Both the position numbers and the translations under genes were made by a program. 64,000 bases of DNA from Terriglobia bacterium (lineage in GTDB: Bacteria > Acidobacteriota > Terriglobia > Terriglobales > Acidobacteriaceae). Where the stretch lies: NCBI GenBank assembly GCA_020073525.1, contig JAIQFA010000009.1, positions 36,606 through 100,605 on the forward strand. Reading direction: 5' to 3'. The notes beneath the pieces are model-generated. The model ran no database searches, was not told where the DNA came from, and saw nothing but the letters and a program-made list of their open reading frames with translations. Below, piece after piece: positions 8,390 through 19,487 of the stretch (the stretch's first letter is position 1; each line of letters starts with the position of its first letter).

Positions 8390-9421
8390 TTACACCATCT
8401 CGGTTCCCCATAAATCATGCAGGTGCACAATCCCCTGCAACCGCCGATCGTCATCTATAACGACCAGCGATGTAATCTTCATCTCTTCCATGCGTGCCAG
8501 CGCTGCGGCGGCAAACTCCTGAGCCCCTATCGTTTTGGGAAACCGCGTCATGCAATCCTCCGCGGTCAGATCCAGCGCATCTTTCCCGCGCTGTTCGAGC
8601 AGACGTCGCAGATCGCCGTCGCTGATCACTCCGAGCAGACGGTCGCCATCGACCACGGCGGTCATGCCCAGTTTCTTGCGCGACATTTCGTAAATCACGT
8701 CCGGCATCTTCGTCTCCGCCGTCACCTGCGGCACCGCGTCGCCCGAGTGCATCAGCGACTCGACCCGTGCCAGACGTTTCCCCAGCTTTCCGCCAGGATG
8801 CAGGTTGGCAAAGTCCTCTTCCTTGAACCCGCGTTTTTCCGAAAGCGCGACCGCCAGCGCATCCCCCAGAGCGAGCATGGTGGTGGTGGAAGCGGTAGGA
8901 GCGAGCCCCAGCGAACAAGCTTCCTTGGAAATCGAGCAGTCCAGAGCAACCTCAGCCGAAGATGCAAGCGTAGAAGCCCGTGTGGAGCGGACCTGCCCTG
9001 AGCGAGAGTCGAAGGGGCCCCCGCCCGCCAGATTTTCTGCCAGGTCATCGCAAGTCATACTGATGAGTGGAACCTGCAGCCGCTTGATCGTAGCCACTAG
9101 CTGCAGAATTTCCTCCGTCTCGCCGCTAGCCGAAAGCGCCAAAACAACATCGCCGCGCACGATCATCCCCAGATCGCCGTGCAACGCCTCCACCGGATGC
9201 AGGTAGAGCGCCGGAGAGCCAGTCGAACTCAACGTGGCCGCGATCTTGCGAGCGATCAGCCCGCTCTTCCCCATCCCGGTCACGACCACCCGCCCCCGGC
9301 ACTCGAAGAGCAGATCCAACGCCCGGTTGAAGTCCGCAGCCATCGAGCCGGCGAGCCGGTCGGCCAGCGCCCGTAGCGCCTCCGCCTCAATACGCACCAC
9401 GTTTTCACCTACATGTTTCAT
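8390..9421 (-). CDS. kdsD: D-arabinose 5-phosphate isomerase KdsD/KpsF (with internal insert)
   Basis: A 343-residue enzyme that converts ribulose 5-phosphate to arabinose 5-phosphate, the first step of Kdo synthesis. The SIS sugar-isomerase domain fills about residues 30-190 (VTGMGKSGLIARKIAATLSSTG; HPVEALHGDLGM; KEACSLGLAPTASTT). Two CBS domains follow (about 205-340). Family members usually run about 320-330 residues. The extra length is an insert around residues 130-148 (GGGPFDSRSGQVRST) where relatives pass directly from the ISMT strand to STLA. That insert is encoded by a dispersed repeat core and is read in frame. kdsA and kdsC lie elsewhere in the window. Confidence 0.93.
   Translation of the reverse strand: MKHVGENVVRIEAEALRALADRLAGSMAADFNRALDLLFECRGRVVVTGMGKSGLIARKIAATLSSTGSPALYLHPVEALHGDLGMIVRGDVVLALSASGETEEILQLVATIKRLQVPLISMTCDDLAENLAGGGPFDSRSGQVRSTRASTLASSAEVALDCSISKEACSLGLAPTASTTTMLALGDALAVALSEKRGFKEEDFANLHPGGKLGKRLARVESLMHSGDAVPQVTAETKMPDVIYEMSRKKLGMTAVVDGDRLLGVISDGDLRRLLEQRGKDALDLTAEDCMTRFPKTIGAQEFAAAALARMEEMKITSLVVIDDDRRLQGIVHLHDLWGTEMV
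8992..9017. repeat. Dispersed repeat core inside kdsD
   Basis: The plus strand reads CCTGAGCGAGAGTCGAAGGG within the kdsD coding sequence. Its relatives are at 30847-30870 (inverted, CCTTCGACTTCGCTCAGG), and the TGAGCGAAGCGAAGG core recurs in the elements at 27240-27270 and 51346-51420. The kdsD copy has one additional base compared with the 30850 copy. It codes for the non-conserved residues about 135-143 of KdsD. Confidence 0.7.
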
Positions 9422-9597
9422 GAAGGAGAGATGTTAGCAGAAGGAGTCGGGCATCGGGTCATCGGATGATCGGGCCATCGGGTCGTCGAAGTCGCGGATG
9501 CAATCACACACCTCTGTTATTCCCGTCACCGACCATTGCCCTTCAATGTGTATGATCAAGTCGCATTCACTCAAGCACTTTTTCGTCGGAGGCCACC

Positions 9598-10020
9598 GTG
9601 CAGCGACGAGTGCCGATGCTCGTATCGGTTTTACTGGTTTCCATGGTTGTCTCCGCCTCCGCACAAATGAAGAGCCCGCGACAACCACCAATCCGTCCAG
9701 TGGATGGGGCCGGCGTCTTTCGAAATTACTGTGCTGCCTGCCACGGACTCGATGGGCGCGGGGACGGCCCGGTGGCCAAGGCGCTGAAATCAGCGGTTCC
9801 CGACCTGACGAGTCTTTCGCAGCGAAATGATGGTGCCTTTCCCGCTGTTCATGTGCGCAACACTATCTTGTTTGGTGCAGACAATCTCCTGCCCGCACAT
9901 GGTTCAAAGGCGATGCCTGTTTGGGGACCGATCTTCCACGAGATCGAGTTCGATCAGGACCTAGGCAACGTGCGCCTGGAAAACGTAACCAAGTATTTGG
10001 AGTCCATTCAGCGGAAGTAA
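9598..10020 (+). CDS. Small secreted c-type cytochrome
   Basis: A 140-residue class I cytochrome c. It has a signal peptide ending SASAQ, a haem attachment site CAACH (Cys45, Cys48, His49) and a probable axial Met in AMPVWG (Met106). The text around the haem, FRNYCAACHGLDGRGDGP, is typical of periplasmic cytochromes that pass electrons to oxidases or dehydrogenases. The GTG start at 9598 has GGAGG at good spacing. It stands alone between kdsD and a K+ channel gene, so its redox partner is not indicated. Confidence 0.88.
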   Translation: MQRRVPMLVSVLLVSMVVSASAQMKSPRQPPIRPVDGAGVFRNYCAACHGLDGRGDGPVAKALKSAVPDLTSLSQRNDGAFPAVHVRNTILFGADNLLPAHGSKAMPVWGPIFHEIEFDQDLGNVRLENVTKYLESIQRK

Positions 10021-10272
10021 CAAGCTATCGCATCAATCGTTTCGTGAAGGCATTCCTTCAGCGGTGTTGAAAGAGTCTGAGTCGCGCGGATTTGAGAAGG
10101 GCAACTTCAGTCGTGCCGTAAGCTGAAAACGTGTCCGCGCTTTAGCGCCTGCGGTGAGCTTCTTGCGCTCTCGACCAAGTTTGCCCGCAGGCTTCTCAGC
10201 CGCGCTGATTGCTGTCGATAAGTCGTCCAGATCACACAATGACCCGATCACCCGATGGTCCGATCGCCCGAT

Positions 10273-11415
10273 TTAGAAGTGGTCGTCCGCCGTGTGCCCC
10301 GGATGTTCCAGCGCCCGTGCCTGAATGGCGCGATCCCACGGGCCTCCCTGCCAGTTGTCTTTGATCCGATTGTTGTGGATCCACGGCGGCAACGTCATCA
10401 GCAGCCGTCGGCTGAGGGCGTGGAGATAAGGCTCATAGACCGCCCGGAGTTCCGCCAACCGCTCTGGTGCGTCCGGCTTGTCATTCAGCGTCACGCCGCG
10501 CCATGCCAACTCCGTTTTCAACCGGTTGCGATTTTCTGCCGTGAGCCTATCCTCATCGTGCGGACTGTACTGTGCATTCACCACCTGCGCGAGGTCAACA
10601 ACAGCGTGCCGCGCCATCGCGAACGTGAGCTTAGCCTGGTCTTGGTGAATGCCGTCCACACCCGTCATAACCAGCGACGTGACATCGAGCATGGCTGTCA
10701 GCGCACTGAGCCAGGACTGATTACTGTGCTGCGAGCGGAAAAACATCAGCACGGGATAGGAGATGTGGCTCGCCAGAAGATCGGCGCACCAGCGCTCCCA
10801 GTCGCGGAAGATATCGTCAAGCACCGTCTGATCGGGACAGCAACCCAACCGGCCGAGAAACTCCGCCGCAGTCGGCGGCGACCCGGCGCGCGCATCGAGC
10901 AGCGAAATTTCAACCTCACGCGTAGAAAACGAACCGTAGATCACCGGCAGGTAGCCAACCACGAGACCAAGAAACGCGAAGCCCATGCCCGCTTCCATCA
11001 CGGCCAAAGCGCGGGCGGCGGCATTGTTCGGAGTGATGTCTCCGTAGCCCAGCGTGAAGAAAGTTTCACCGCTCAGGTAGATCACTTTCCCAAACGTGAT
11101 TTTTTCGTTGACCAGCGTCAGGTGTTCGCCCAATCCATACTGCACGCAGGCAAAACCAAAAATCAGCCCGAGCGCCCAAAAGCCCAGCAGCACAATTAGC
11201 GACAGCGGCCCAAAGTAGGCCAGGAACCCTTCGCGCCGGTTCGCGGACTTGATGTGCCGCCCCACGCGAGTCCAGAAGCCCCAAGTGTTTTTGTAAAACC
11301 AAGAAGCAATGCGAAATTGCCGTTTGATGCGCCGCGGCAAAACCACGGTCTCAAACGCATCCATCAGGATGATGAAGATAAGAACAATGCCGAGGATCGC
11401 TGCCCACAAGTGCAT
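10273..11415 (-). CDS. Two-TM potassium channel protein
   Basis: A 380-residue protein with an N-terminal helix (about 3-25), a second pair of helices (about 68-92 and 138-162) and, between them, the K+ selectivity filter TLGYGD (residues 121-126). The long cytoplasmic C-terminal part (about 170-380) has no recognisable RCK domain. It contains conserved-looking helical text such as FRDWERWCADLLASHISYP. Likely a passive K+ channel of the Ion_trans_2 type. Gating input is unknown. It stands alone, with about 130 bases to the ahcY stop. Confidence 0.88.
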   Translation of the reverse strand: MHLWAAILGIVLIFIILMDAFETVVLPRRIKRQFRIASWFYKNTWGFWTRVGRHIKSANRREGFLAYFGPLSLIVLLGFWALGLIFGFACVQYGLGEHLTLVNEKITFGKVIYLSGETFFTLGYGDITPNNAAARALAVMEAGMGFAFLGLVVGYLPVIYGSFSTREVEISLLDARAGSPPTAAEFLGRLGCCPDQTVLDDIFRDWERWCADLLASHISYPVLMFFRSQHSNQSWLSALTAMLDVTSLVMTGVDGIHQDQAKLTFAMARHAVVDLAQVVNAQYSPHDEDRLTAENRNRLKTELAWRGVTLNDKPDAPERLAELRAVYEPYLHALSRRLLMTLPPWIHNNRIKDNWQGGPWDRAIQARALEHPGHTADDHF

Positions 11416-11492
11416 AGATGAGATTGAGATGACGCGGGAATGGTAGCAGATTCACCAACGAAGCCGATGCGATAGCCTGAAGGGAAACAGAA

Positions 11493-11512
11493 AGGGCGGA
11501 TTGCGCCGCCCT
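11493..11512 (-). terminator. Probable intrinsic terminator of ahcY
   Basis: A seven-base stem AGGGCGG / CCGCCCT with a six-base loop is followed on the minus strand by TTCTGTTT. It lies about 35 bases after the ahcY stop. The T tract is imperfect. Next to it is a run of direct repeats of the type GACCTnnGACCT (11517-11545). Confidence 0.5.
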
Positions 11513-11546
11513 CTAAGACCTGGGACCTAAGACCTGAGACCTGGCT

Positions 11547-12976
<1,430 letters not shown>

Positions 12977-12979
<3 letters not shown>

Positions 12980-14158
12980 TTTCCTTGCCCCGGCCGGTTC
13001 ACGCTTCAAGCCGGCGTCGGCAGCCAGTTTGGCGGCCTTGTCGGTCGCTTCCCAGGTGAAATCGGGATCCGTGCGGCCGAAGTGGCCGTAGGCCGCGGTC
13101 TTGCGATAAATCGGACGGCGCAGGTTGAGCGTGTCGATGATCTCGCGCGGCTTCAGCTTGAAGTTCGCCCGCACCAAGTCTGGAATCAGACTGGCATCGA
13201 TCTTCTCGGTTCCGAAAGTGTCCACCAGGACGCTGACCGGATCGGCAACTCCGATGGCGTAAGCAAGTTGCACTTCGCAGCGATCGGCGAGCCCGGCGGC
13301 CACGATATTCTTCGCGATGTAGCGCGCCATGTAGGCGGCCGAACGATCGACCTTGGTCGGATCCTTGCCACTGAATGCGCCGCCACCGTGACGTCCCATG
13401 CCGCCGTAGGTGTCGACGATGATCTTGCGTCCGGTCAGACCGGAATCGCCCATGGGGCCGCCAATAACGAAGCGTCCAGTGGGATTGATGTGGTACTTGG
13501 TGTCCTCATCGAGTAGGTGCGCCGGAATGACGGCCTGGATGACGTGCTTCAAGATGTCGGCGCGTAGTTCGTCGTTGCCAACGCTCTCCGAATGCTGGGT
13601 CGAGACAACCACCGCATCCACACGCTTCACTTTGCGGTGTGCGTCGTATTCGACGGTGACTTGCGATTTTCCATCGGGGCGCAGGTAAGGGCACGTGCCG
13701 TTCTTGCGGACTTCGGAGAGTTTCAAGGTGAGCTTGTGGGCGAGTGAAATCGGAAGGGGCATCAGTTCGGGAGTCTCATTGCAGGCATAGCCGAACATCA
13801 TGCCCTGGTCGCCGGCGCCGCCGGTGTCCACTCCCATCGCGATGTCGCCGGACTGCTTGTTGATGCTGGAGATAACCGCGCAGGTATTCGAGTCGAAACC
13901 GTACACCGCGTTGTCGTAGCCAATCGACTGCACCACGCCACGCACCAGGTTCTGAAAGTCGACGTAGGCTTTGGTGGTGATCTCGCCGGCGATCACGACC
14001 AGGCCGGTGCAGGTCAGGGTTTCGCAAGCGACGCGGCTGTTCGGATCGTCACGAAGGCAGGCGTCGAGAATGGCATCGGAAATCTGGTCGGCGATCTTAT
14101 CCGGATGTCCCTCGGTTACAGACTCCGAGGTAAAAAGAAAACGATTCTTTGCTGGCAA
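12977..14158 (-). CDS. metK: S-adenosylmethionine synthetase
   Basis: A 393-residue enzyme making SAM from methionine and ATP. The family signatures are intact: [18 protein letters not shown] near the N terminus, the loop [12 protein letters not shown], and the glycine-rich P-loop-like [19 protein letters not shown]. Its length is standard. The start is a TTG at 14158, supported by AGGAG nine bases upstream and by the family start [14 protein letters not shown]. It is followed by ahcY. The stop codon coincides with the edge of an inverted repeat. The 230-base leader between the rodZ-like gene and metK may carry regulatory structure. Confidence 0.96.
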
Positions 14159-14389
14159 GCTGATATCTCCTAAATGTGACTTCGAGCCTTCACGTCCGAA
14201 CAGGGAGGCTTCCGGAGCCCAGGGCTCTTGACCGGGGTTTGGGCTTAATGTTCTTCAAAACGGTACCAGAGATGACCGCCTAAAAGCAATGGAATTGGCC
14301 ACGGCTGAAGGGCCTGACATCAAGTGGAAGCCAGGTTGCATTGAACGGCGGAAGGCACGCGGTAAGCGGAAGAAAAGAAAGAGAAAAAC

Positions 14390-15355
14390 TTAAGGGGTCG
14401 TAGGCGGCGCCGGTGCGTTCGGCACCAATCCTCCCGGCCCAAAAGTAACGGTCTTGACCTCCCCGAATTGTCCCCCGGTGTCAAGCTTCTTTCCGTTGAA
14501 GCGAAGGTCGACGCCCCCGGCGTTTCCAAGCTTGACGATGATCTCTTTCCGGCCGCGAAGCGCGCGCGCGCTGCCTGCCGCCAGAAGTTCGGACGAAAGT
14601 GTTTTGCCGTCGGCGCTGGCGGAGACCCAGGATTCTTCACGGGCCTGGATCACGACCGAGAATTCGCCCGGCGCTGTGGGGGCAGTGGCTGCGTTCTGAG
14701 TTGCCGAGCCCTGAGGCGTGTTGACAGTAGCCGAGGCGGGCTTTCCGCCGGATGGGCTGGCAAGGGCGGGCGCGGGCTGAACGCTGGAACTGAGCGAGCC
14801 AGTGCTCGACGAACCGTTGTTTGACGAAGCAGCGCCACTGTCCGCGCTTGACCCGGCGCTCGATCCAGCGGATACGGGCGCTTCGGCCGGCGTTGGATGG
14901 GGACGAACGGGTGGCTTCGCGTGCTGTTGATGTTGATGGCTCCAGACCGACAATACGAGCGCAACCACGAGCAGAAGTGCGGCGAACCATCCCCAGGGGA
15001 GCTGACGAGCGGGAGCGTCGCTACTGGATTCGACGTGATCGACGTTTTCTGGGTGTTCGCGTGCGCCGGCTTCCCGTGCCTCGTCAGAACGAGGTCCGAT
15101 TTCGGTGACCACCGGAGGCGCGTCGCCCGACGCTTGCAGGTATTCGGCAACGGTTTGATCTTCGTCGAGGCCGACAAAACGGGAATAGGCTCGGACAAAG
15201 CCCTTGTTGAAGATGCCTCCCGGCAACTGGTTGAACTTATCCTCTTCCAGTGCCTGCAGCATGCGGGTGCCGATCTTGGTGGAGACAGAAATTTGCTCGA
15301 GCGTGATCTTGCGCTTCTCGCGCTCCTGCTTCAGTTTTTCGCCAAAGGATGGCAA
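14390..15355 (-). CDS. RodZ-like membrane protein with N-terminal HTH
   Basis: A protein of 321 residues if started at TTG 15355, which has GGGAGA six bases ahead and gives the usual MPSFGEKLKQERE opening; an upstream TTG (15427) would add 24 residues. An XRE-type helix-turn-helix (about 3-65, with FGEKLKQEREKRKITLEQIS and FNKGFVRAYSRFVGL) is followed by one membrane helix (about 125-145) and a Ser/Ala/Pro-rich linker. The C-terminal beta domain is of the DUF4115 type (VVIQAREESWVSASADGK). RodZ links MreB filaments to the membrane; the 5' end of mreB is also in this window, though far away. The family call is good, the exact role inferred. Confidence 0.85.
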   Translation of the reverse strand: MPSFGEKLKQEREKRKITLEQISVSTKIGTRMLQALEEDKFNQLPGGIFNKGFVRAYSRFVGLDEDQTVAEYLQASGDAPPVVTEIGPRSDEAREAGAREHPENVDHVESSSDAPARQLPWGWFAALLLVVALVLSVWSHQHQQHAKPPVRPHPTPAEAPVSAGSSAGSSADSGAASSNNGSSSTGSLSSSVQPAPALASPSGGKPASATVNTPQGSATQNAATAPTAPGEFSVVIQAREESWVSASADGKTLSSELLAAGSARALRGRKEIIVKLGNAGGVDLRFNGKKLDTGGQFGEVKTVTFGPGGLVPNAPAPPTTP

Positions 15356-15727
15356 ACCAGTCTCCCGCTTTCGCCGGACGGCGAACGGAATTTTACTCGT
15401 TCGAGAAGCAAGATCATAGTATGTCAAGAAGGAAGATCATAGGCGATTCGGTAGTGGGCAGGTACGGGCGACAGGCTTCGAGCCGCGAGCTACGAGCAAA
15501 CAGGTTGCCTGCAGTTCGAAGCTCGTAACTGGCAGCCTTCTTAGTCTGGGCCATCCGAACTAGCCACCTGCCGCCATCCCATATACACTGCCACAGACCC
15601 TACTGGGCACGGGATTCGCAGCAGGAGTGGCGGGTTGGCGGGACGGGTACCGGTTACCGACGTTCATTGCTCGGCTGATGCAACCAAACCTATAATTTCG
15701 TATCCAACCCACTTGGACGAGGAGTGC

Positions 15728-16780
15728 ATGTCAGAGGCAGCGGGCACATCCCCAATTCGCCTGTCGCAAGAGCTGACCATCTTTCACGATGTCGCCAAGG
15801 CGCTGACGTCGTCGCTCAACCTCGACTCCATCCTGCAGACCATCATGGAGAAAATGGCGGAATACTTCCGTCCTGATACCTGGTCGCTGCTGATGGTGGA
15901 CGAGGAAAAAGATGAACTCTATTTCGCCATCGCGGTGGGGGCGGCGGCGGATGTGCTCTCCAAGGCGCGATTGAAGGTAGGAGAAGGAATTGCCGGCTGG
16001 GTGGCCAAGCACGGACAGGTGTTGATCGTGCCCGATGTGCAGCGCGATCCGCGTTTCTCGTCCCGCCTCGATGAAATGACGCGGCTGCAGACGCGCTCCG
16101 TTATCTGCGTGCCGTTGCGCTCCAAGCACCGCGTGCTGGGCGTGATTCAACTGGTCAATTTGAATGTGGAGATGAGCGAGCAGGAAATGTTCTTCCTGCA
16201 GGCATTGTGCGATTACGCTGCGATTTCAATCGAGAATGCCCGGTCAGTCGAGAAGATTCAGGAACTGACCATCACCGACGATTGCACTGGCCTGTTCAAT
16301 GCACGCCACCTGCACAAGACGCTCGAAACCGAGGTCTACCGCTCGGCGCGTTTCGGCTACCAGTTCAGCGTAATCTTCATTGACCTCGACCATTTCAAAT
16401 CGGTCAACGATACCCACGGACATCTGGTGGGAAGCCGTCTGCTCGCCGAAGTCGGATACCTGATCAAGGCGCAGTTAAGGTTGATTGACTTCGCTTTCCG
16501 CTACGGCGGAGACGAGTTTGTCGTGCTGCTCCCGCAGACCAGCAAAGATCAGGCCGTAGTGGTCGCGAAACGATTGCAGGATTCCCTGCGCGCGGGAACC
16601 TTCTGCACGGAGCAGGGCTTAAACTTGAACCTTCGCGCTAGCATGGGGCTGGCCACTTTTCCGCACGATGCGCAGACACCGCACGATATTATCCGCCAGG
16701 CCGACGAGATGATGTACATGGTGAAGAACACCACCCGTGACAATATTGGCATCGCCTCGCGCGGGCTGCTGGAGCCGTAA
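15728..16780 (+). CDS. GAF-GGDEF diguanylate cyclase
   Basis: A 350-residue cytoplasmic protein: a GAF sensor domain (about 20-165) and then a GGDEF domain (about 175-345) that condenses two GTP into c-di-GMP. The active-site GGDEF is intact (260-264), with the inhibitory product-binding RxxD (RLID, 251-254) exactly five residues upstream, so feedback-inhibited activity is expected. The open frame extends to 15635, but ATG 15728 has GGAG six bases ahead. The GAF ligand is unknown. No effector or phosphodiesterase is adjacent. Confidence 0.9.
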   Translation: MSEAAGTSPIRLSQELTIFHDVAKALTSSLNLDSILQTIMEKMAEYFRPDTWSLLMVDEEKDELYFAIAVGAAADVLSKARLKVGEGIAGWVAKHGQVLIVPDVQRDPRFSSRLDEMTRLQTRSVICVPLRSKHRVLGVIQLVNLNVEMSEQEMFFLQALCDYAAISIENARSVEKIQELTITDDCTGLFNARHLHKTLETEVYRSARFGYQFSVIFIDLDHFKSVNDTHGHLVGSRLLAEVGYLIKAQLRLIDFAFRYGGDEFVVLLPQTSKDQAVVVAKRLQDSLRAGTFCTEQGLNLNLRASMGLATFPHDAQTPHDIIRQADEMMYMVKNTTRDNIGIASRGLLEP

Positions 16781-16825
16781 AAGACTTCCCGTCTCTCCGC
16801 CGTTCCCTAGCCTCTTCCAACTTGC

Positions 16826-19222
16826 TCACTGATAGCACCTGAGCTGGCCGGTTGTAACCTGGATCTTCTGTTGCAGCGGTGCGGCCGCCCGGTAAAACAA
16901 TTCGGAGTTCTGATCCGCTTTCTGCAATTGTTGAAATCCCAGATATTCCACGGTCAGATCATAACCGGTATCGATCAAGGCACCGCCAATGGTGACGGTG
17001 CGATCGATGAGAGGCACGTACTCGGCGTGACGGACCAGGCTGGCGATCGTGCGCTGGACGCCCTCGTCGGAGAGGGTGATCTTGACGATCTGCTTGAAGC
17101 CCTCCAGTGCGGGTAGGATGTCGCCGTCTTTCGATTTCGTAATGGGATTGCCTTTCTTGATGCCTTCTCCGTCGTCAGTCACGTAGCCGCGGAAATCGCG
17201 GACTTTGGCGCCTTGGTCGGCGCCGTGGGCGGTCTGTTCGAGAAGTTCGTGGGCTCGTTCGGCTTCGGCATGCTCCTGCCGATAGGCGGCAATCTCGCCT
17301 TCGAGGCTTGACTGACGGGCGAGGCTAGTCTCTCTCTTGAGAGCCTCTTGTGTGCGTTCCATGCCATTGCGGGCCCAGTCTGCCTGTTCACCAGCCTCGG
17401 CGGCGTAGTGGCCGAGAACGACTTTGGCAGTGAGGTCGAAAGCTTGATAGCCCATATCAAGGCCGCCCTTTTTCATTTCCTTGGCCCACTCTTCCCGGTC
17501 TTCATTCTCCCGGAGATGCGTTTCAAGAAGCTTGGTCAGAGACCCTTTGGCGACCTCCAGTTGAGCGCGGAGTTGCTCGACCGTGGGCCGGGCGGAAGGT
17601 GGAACCTGCGAATGGGTCGCGTTGGCCAGGCAGGCATCGATATTAACCGCAGGCACGCTGGGCGCAGCCGGATGCGAAACTGCAGCCAATACCGGCAGCA
17701 GACCGCCCGCGGGAGCAGATGTCCTAAGAAGAGGAGCGGTGACCGGCTGCGATGCATGACTGAGATCGACCGTGCTGGAAGATTGCGTTGGGTTGGAAGC
17801 CTGCACCGGCGCCGTTCCCGCGAGTGCGGCAGCAGCGTGATCGCGGCTGGCGGAGAGGTGGACCTCAGTTGAATCGAAATTCTGGCGAGCGATCATAGCC
17901 GCATCTTCGTCGGTTTTGGCCGCCGCCAGCATCTGGTTAAATGCCTGTTGCTGTGCCGGTGTGGGCGTGACCGCGTCTATCTTCGCCCGGGCAACGTCAA
18001 TCGCGCTCTTGTCCGCTTCGACGTGTCCCTGGGCGGTCTGATAATCGCGGCCGGCGTCGGCGTTTGCCTGCAGGGCTTGCTGGTAGTCCTGGTTGGCTTG
18101 CTGGAAGTTCTCCACGCGCGGATCTTGCGAAGCAGCGGTCAGCGCGGGATTTTGCTGTGCCGCCTGCAGAGCTGTGTCCTGGGCGAGAGTGCGCTCCGGG
18201 CCGTTCAAGGTCTGCGCAGCTTGCGCGAGCGCCGGCGCTTGACTCGGTTGCACTCCGTTCAGATAGATGCCTGGCAGACCGGGCATCCCGCCGGCGTTGG
18301 CTGCGTCGCCCGCTTGCCCGGTTGCGGGACCGCCGACGTATGTTCCGGGCAAACCCTGAATGCCATAGCCTTTGCCTTCACTGTCAGTGGAATTGCTGCT
18401 GGCCGCGGTTTGCGAACCGACGGGCCCGCCAACATAGATGCCGGGAAGACCCTTAATACCGTACCCGCCGCCGTCGCCCATTTTCAGTTTCAAGTCCCCT
18501 GGCCCGGAGGAATTCATACTCTTGAGCTGCAAGTCCGCCCCTGTGTTCATTGGCTTCAACCAAAGATCGAAGGGCACACCCTCCAGCTTCAAGGCTTGAT
18601 TCAGCCGGGCGAACATGGCGTCCATCCGCTGTTGCTGGGCGATGCGCCGTTGCTCGTCCTGCTCCTGCTTGCGGCGAAGAATTTCCGCATTCATAACCTG
18701 CTGCTGGCGCTGCGCCTCAGCGGCGTTGGCAAACATCGAACTGATGAACGAAGTCGCCGCACCCTGCATGAAGCTGCTGACCATCGGATTCTTGGTGTTG
18801 CTGACGATCATCAGGTTGACGCTATTGGTCAACATGTCCTGCTTGAAGTTGCCGGTGTTGGAGATCATGGCTCCCCCGGTTGAAGTCGAGCCTGAAGAAT
18901 TGTCAGAGGTGCAGGTGCACGGTGAGGTCGATGGGGCCATCTTGCGCGCCGTCTCGCACTGCTCCCTGGTTACGCCCGAGGAGCTTCGGGTCCCGCTCCA
19001 TCCGCCCATGTCCGCGGCGCACCCGGACTGAGTGCATCGGAAGGTGTAGGAACAGGTATCCGCGCGTCCGACCAGGACGCCCGCGCTAAGGACAAAGATC
19101 AACACAAAGATGGTGATCGGCCCGGACGGGAACGCGTTCGCTGGCCGCGGGCGGTGGTGAACGTCTGACCGGCAGTCGAGTTCGTCGGTAGCTTCCTGGC
19201 GATGCAAACGGGCCAGCGACAT
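16826..19222 (-). CDS. Large secreted repeat protein of unknown function
   Basis: A 798-residue protein I do not recognise. A hydrophobic segment (about 35-53) is followed by a Cys-rich stretch (DTCSYTFRCTQSGCAADMGGW and CTCTS). There is an alanine/glutamine-rich coiled-coil region (about 165-205) and then three copies of a short glycine motif: GYGIKGLPGIYVGGP, GYGIQGLPGTYVGGP and MPGLPGIYLNG. Long Ala/Gln helical stretches (about 330-470) follow, and a helical C-terminal domain (about 540-798) ends TGQLRCYQ. GAGGAGG lies upstream of the ATG. A TPR protein is transcribed divergently. Probably an envelope or surface protein. Confidence 0.7.
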   Translation of the reverse strand: MSLARLHRQEATDELDCRSDVHHRPRPANAFPSGPITIFVLIFVLSAGVLVGRADTCSYTFRCTQSGCAADMGGWSGTRSSSGVTREQCETARKMAPSTSPCTCTSDNSSGSTSTGGAMISNTGNFKQDMLTNSVNLMIVSNTKNPMVSSFMQGAATSFISSMFANAAEAQRQQQVMNAEILRRKQEQDEQRRIAQQQRMDAMFARLNQALKLEGVPFDLWLKPMNTGADLQLKSMNSSGPGDLKLKMGDGGGYGIKGLPGIYVGGPVGSQTAASSNSTDSEGKGYGIQGLPGTYVGGPATGQAGDAANAGGMPGLPGIYLNGVQPSQAPALAQAAQTLNGPERTLAQDTALQAAQQNPALTAASQDPRVENFQQANQDYQQALQANADAGRDYQTAQGHVEADKSAIDVARAKIDAVTPTPAQQQAFNQMLAAAKTDEDAAMIARQNFDSTEVHLSASRDHAAAALAGTAPVQASNPTQSSSTVDLSHASQPVTAPLLRTSAPAGGLLPVLAAVSHPAAPSVPAVNIDACLANATHSQVPPSARPTVEQLRAQLEVAKGSLTKLLETHLRENEDREEWAKEMKKGGLDMGYQAFDLTAKVVLGHYAAEAGEQADWARNGMERTQEALKRETSLARQSSLEGEIAAYRQEHAEAERAHELLEQTAHGADQGAKVRDFRGYVTDDGEGIKKGNPITKSKDGDILPALEGFKQIVKITLSDEGVQRTIASLVRHAEYVPLIDRTVTIGGALIDTGYDLTVEYLGFQQLQKADQNSELFYRAAAPLQQKIQVTTGQLRCYQ

Positions 19223-19487
19223 CGGACGGTGCCTCCTCGGAAATACAGGGGGGAATAGCCAGATTCGGGCCGCGGGTGGCCGCCGTCAAGGTATCGCTCG
19301 TACCATGCCCGAGGTCAGTTCCCAGTTCTCCCGTGTGTTTTCGGCGTTGCGAACGGGGTTGACTGAGAACTGGCGTGGCCAAATCAAGCATTACCAACGA
19401 TAGGTGGGAATCCAGTTTTCGATTGCCGGTGTTTCTCAGGCTTTCTAACCTTGGTGACATTGTCTCGGAAACTTAGGAGAAACGTAC

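Noticed and set aside
9434..9691. Minus-strand frame of 85 codons between kdsD and the cytochrome gene
   Set aside because: It overlaps the start of the cytochrome gene antisense and contains simple repeats such as MARSSDDP from tandem GATCGGGCCATCGGGT-like DNA.
10033..10251. Minus-strand frame of 72 codons
   Set aside because: No ribosome site, no recognisable pattern, and composition like neighbouring intergenic DNA.
14212..14245. A possible H-type pseudoknot in the metK leader
   Set aside because: The second and third pairing strands abut with no connecting loop, which makes the fold sterically doubtful; only the simple hairpins were kept as an observation.
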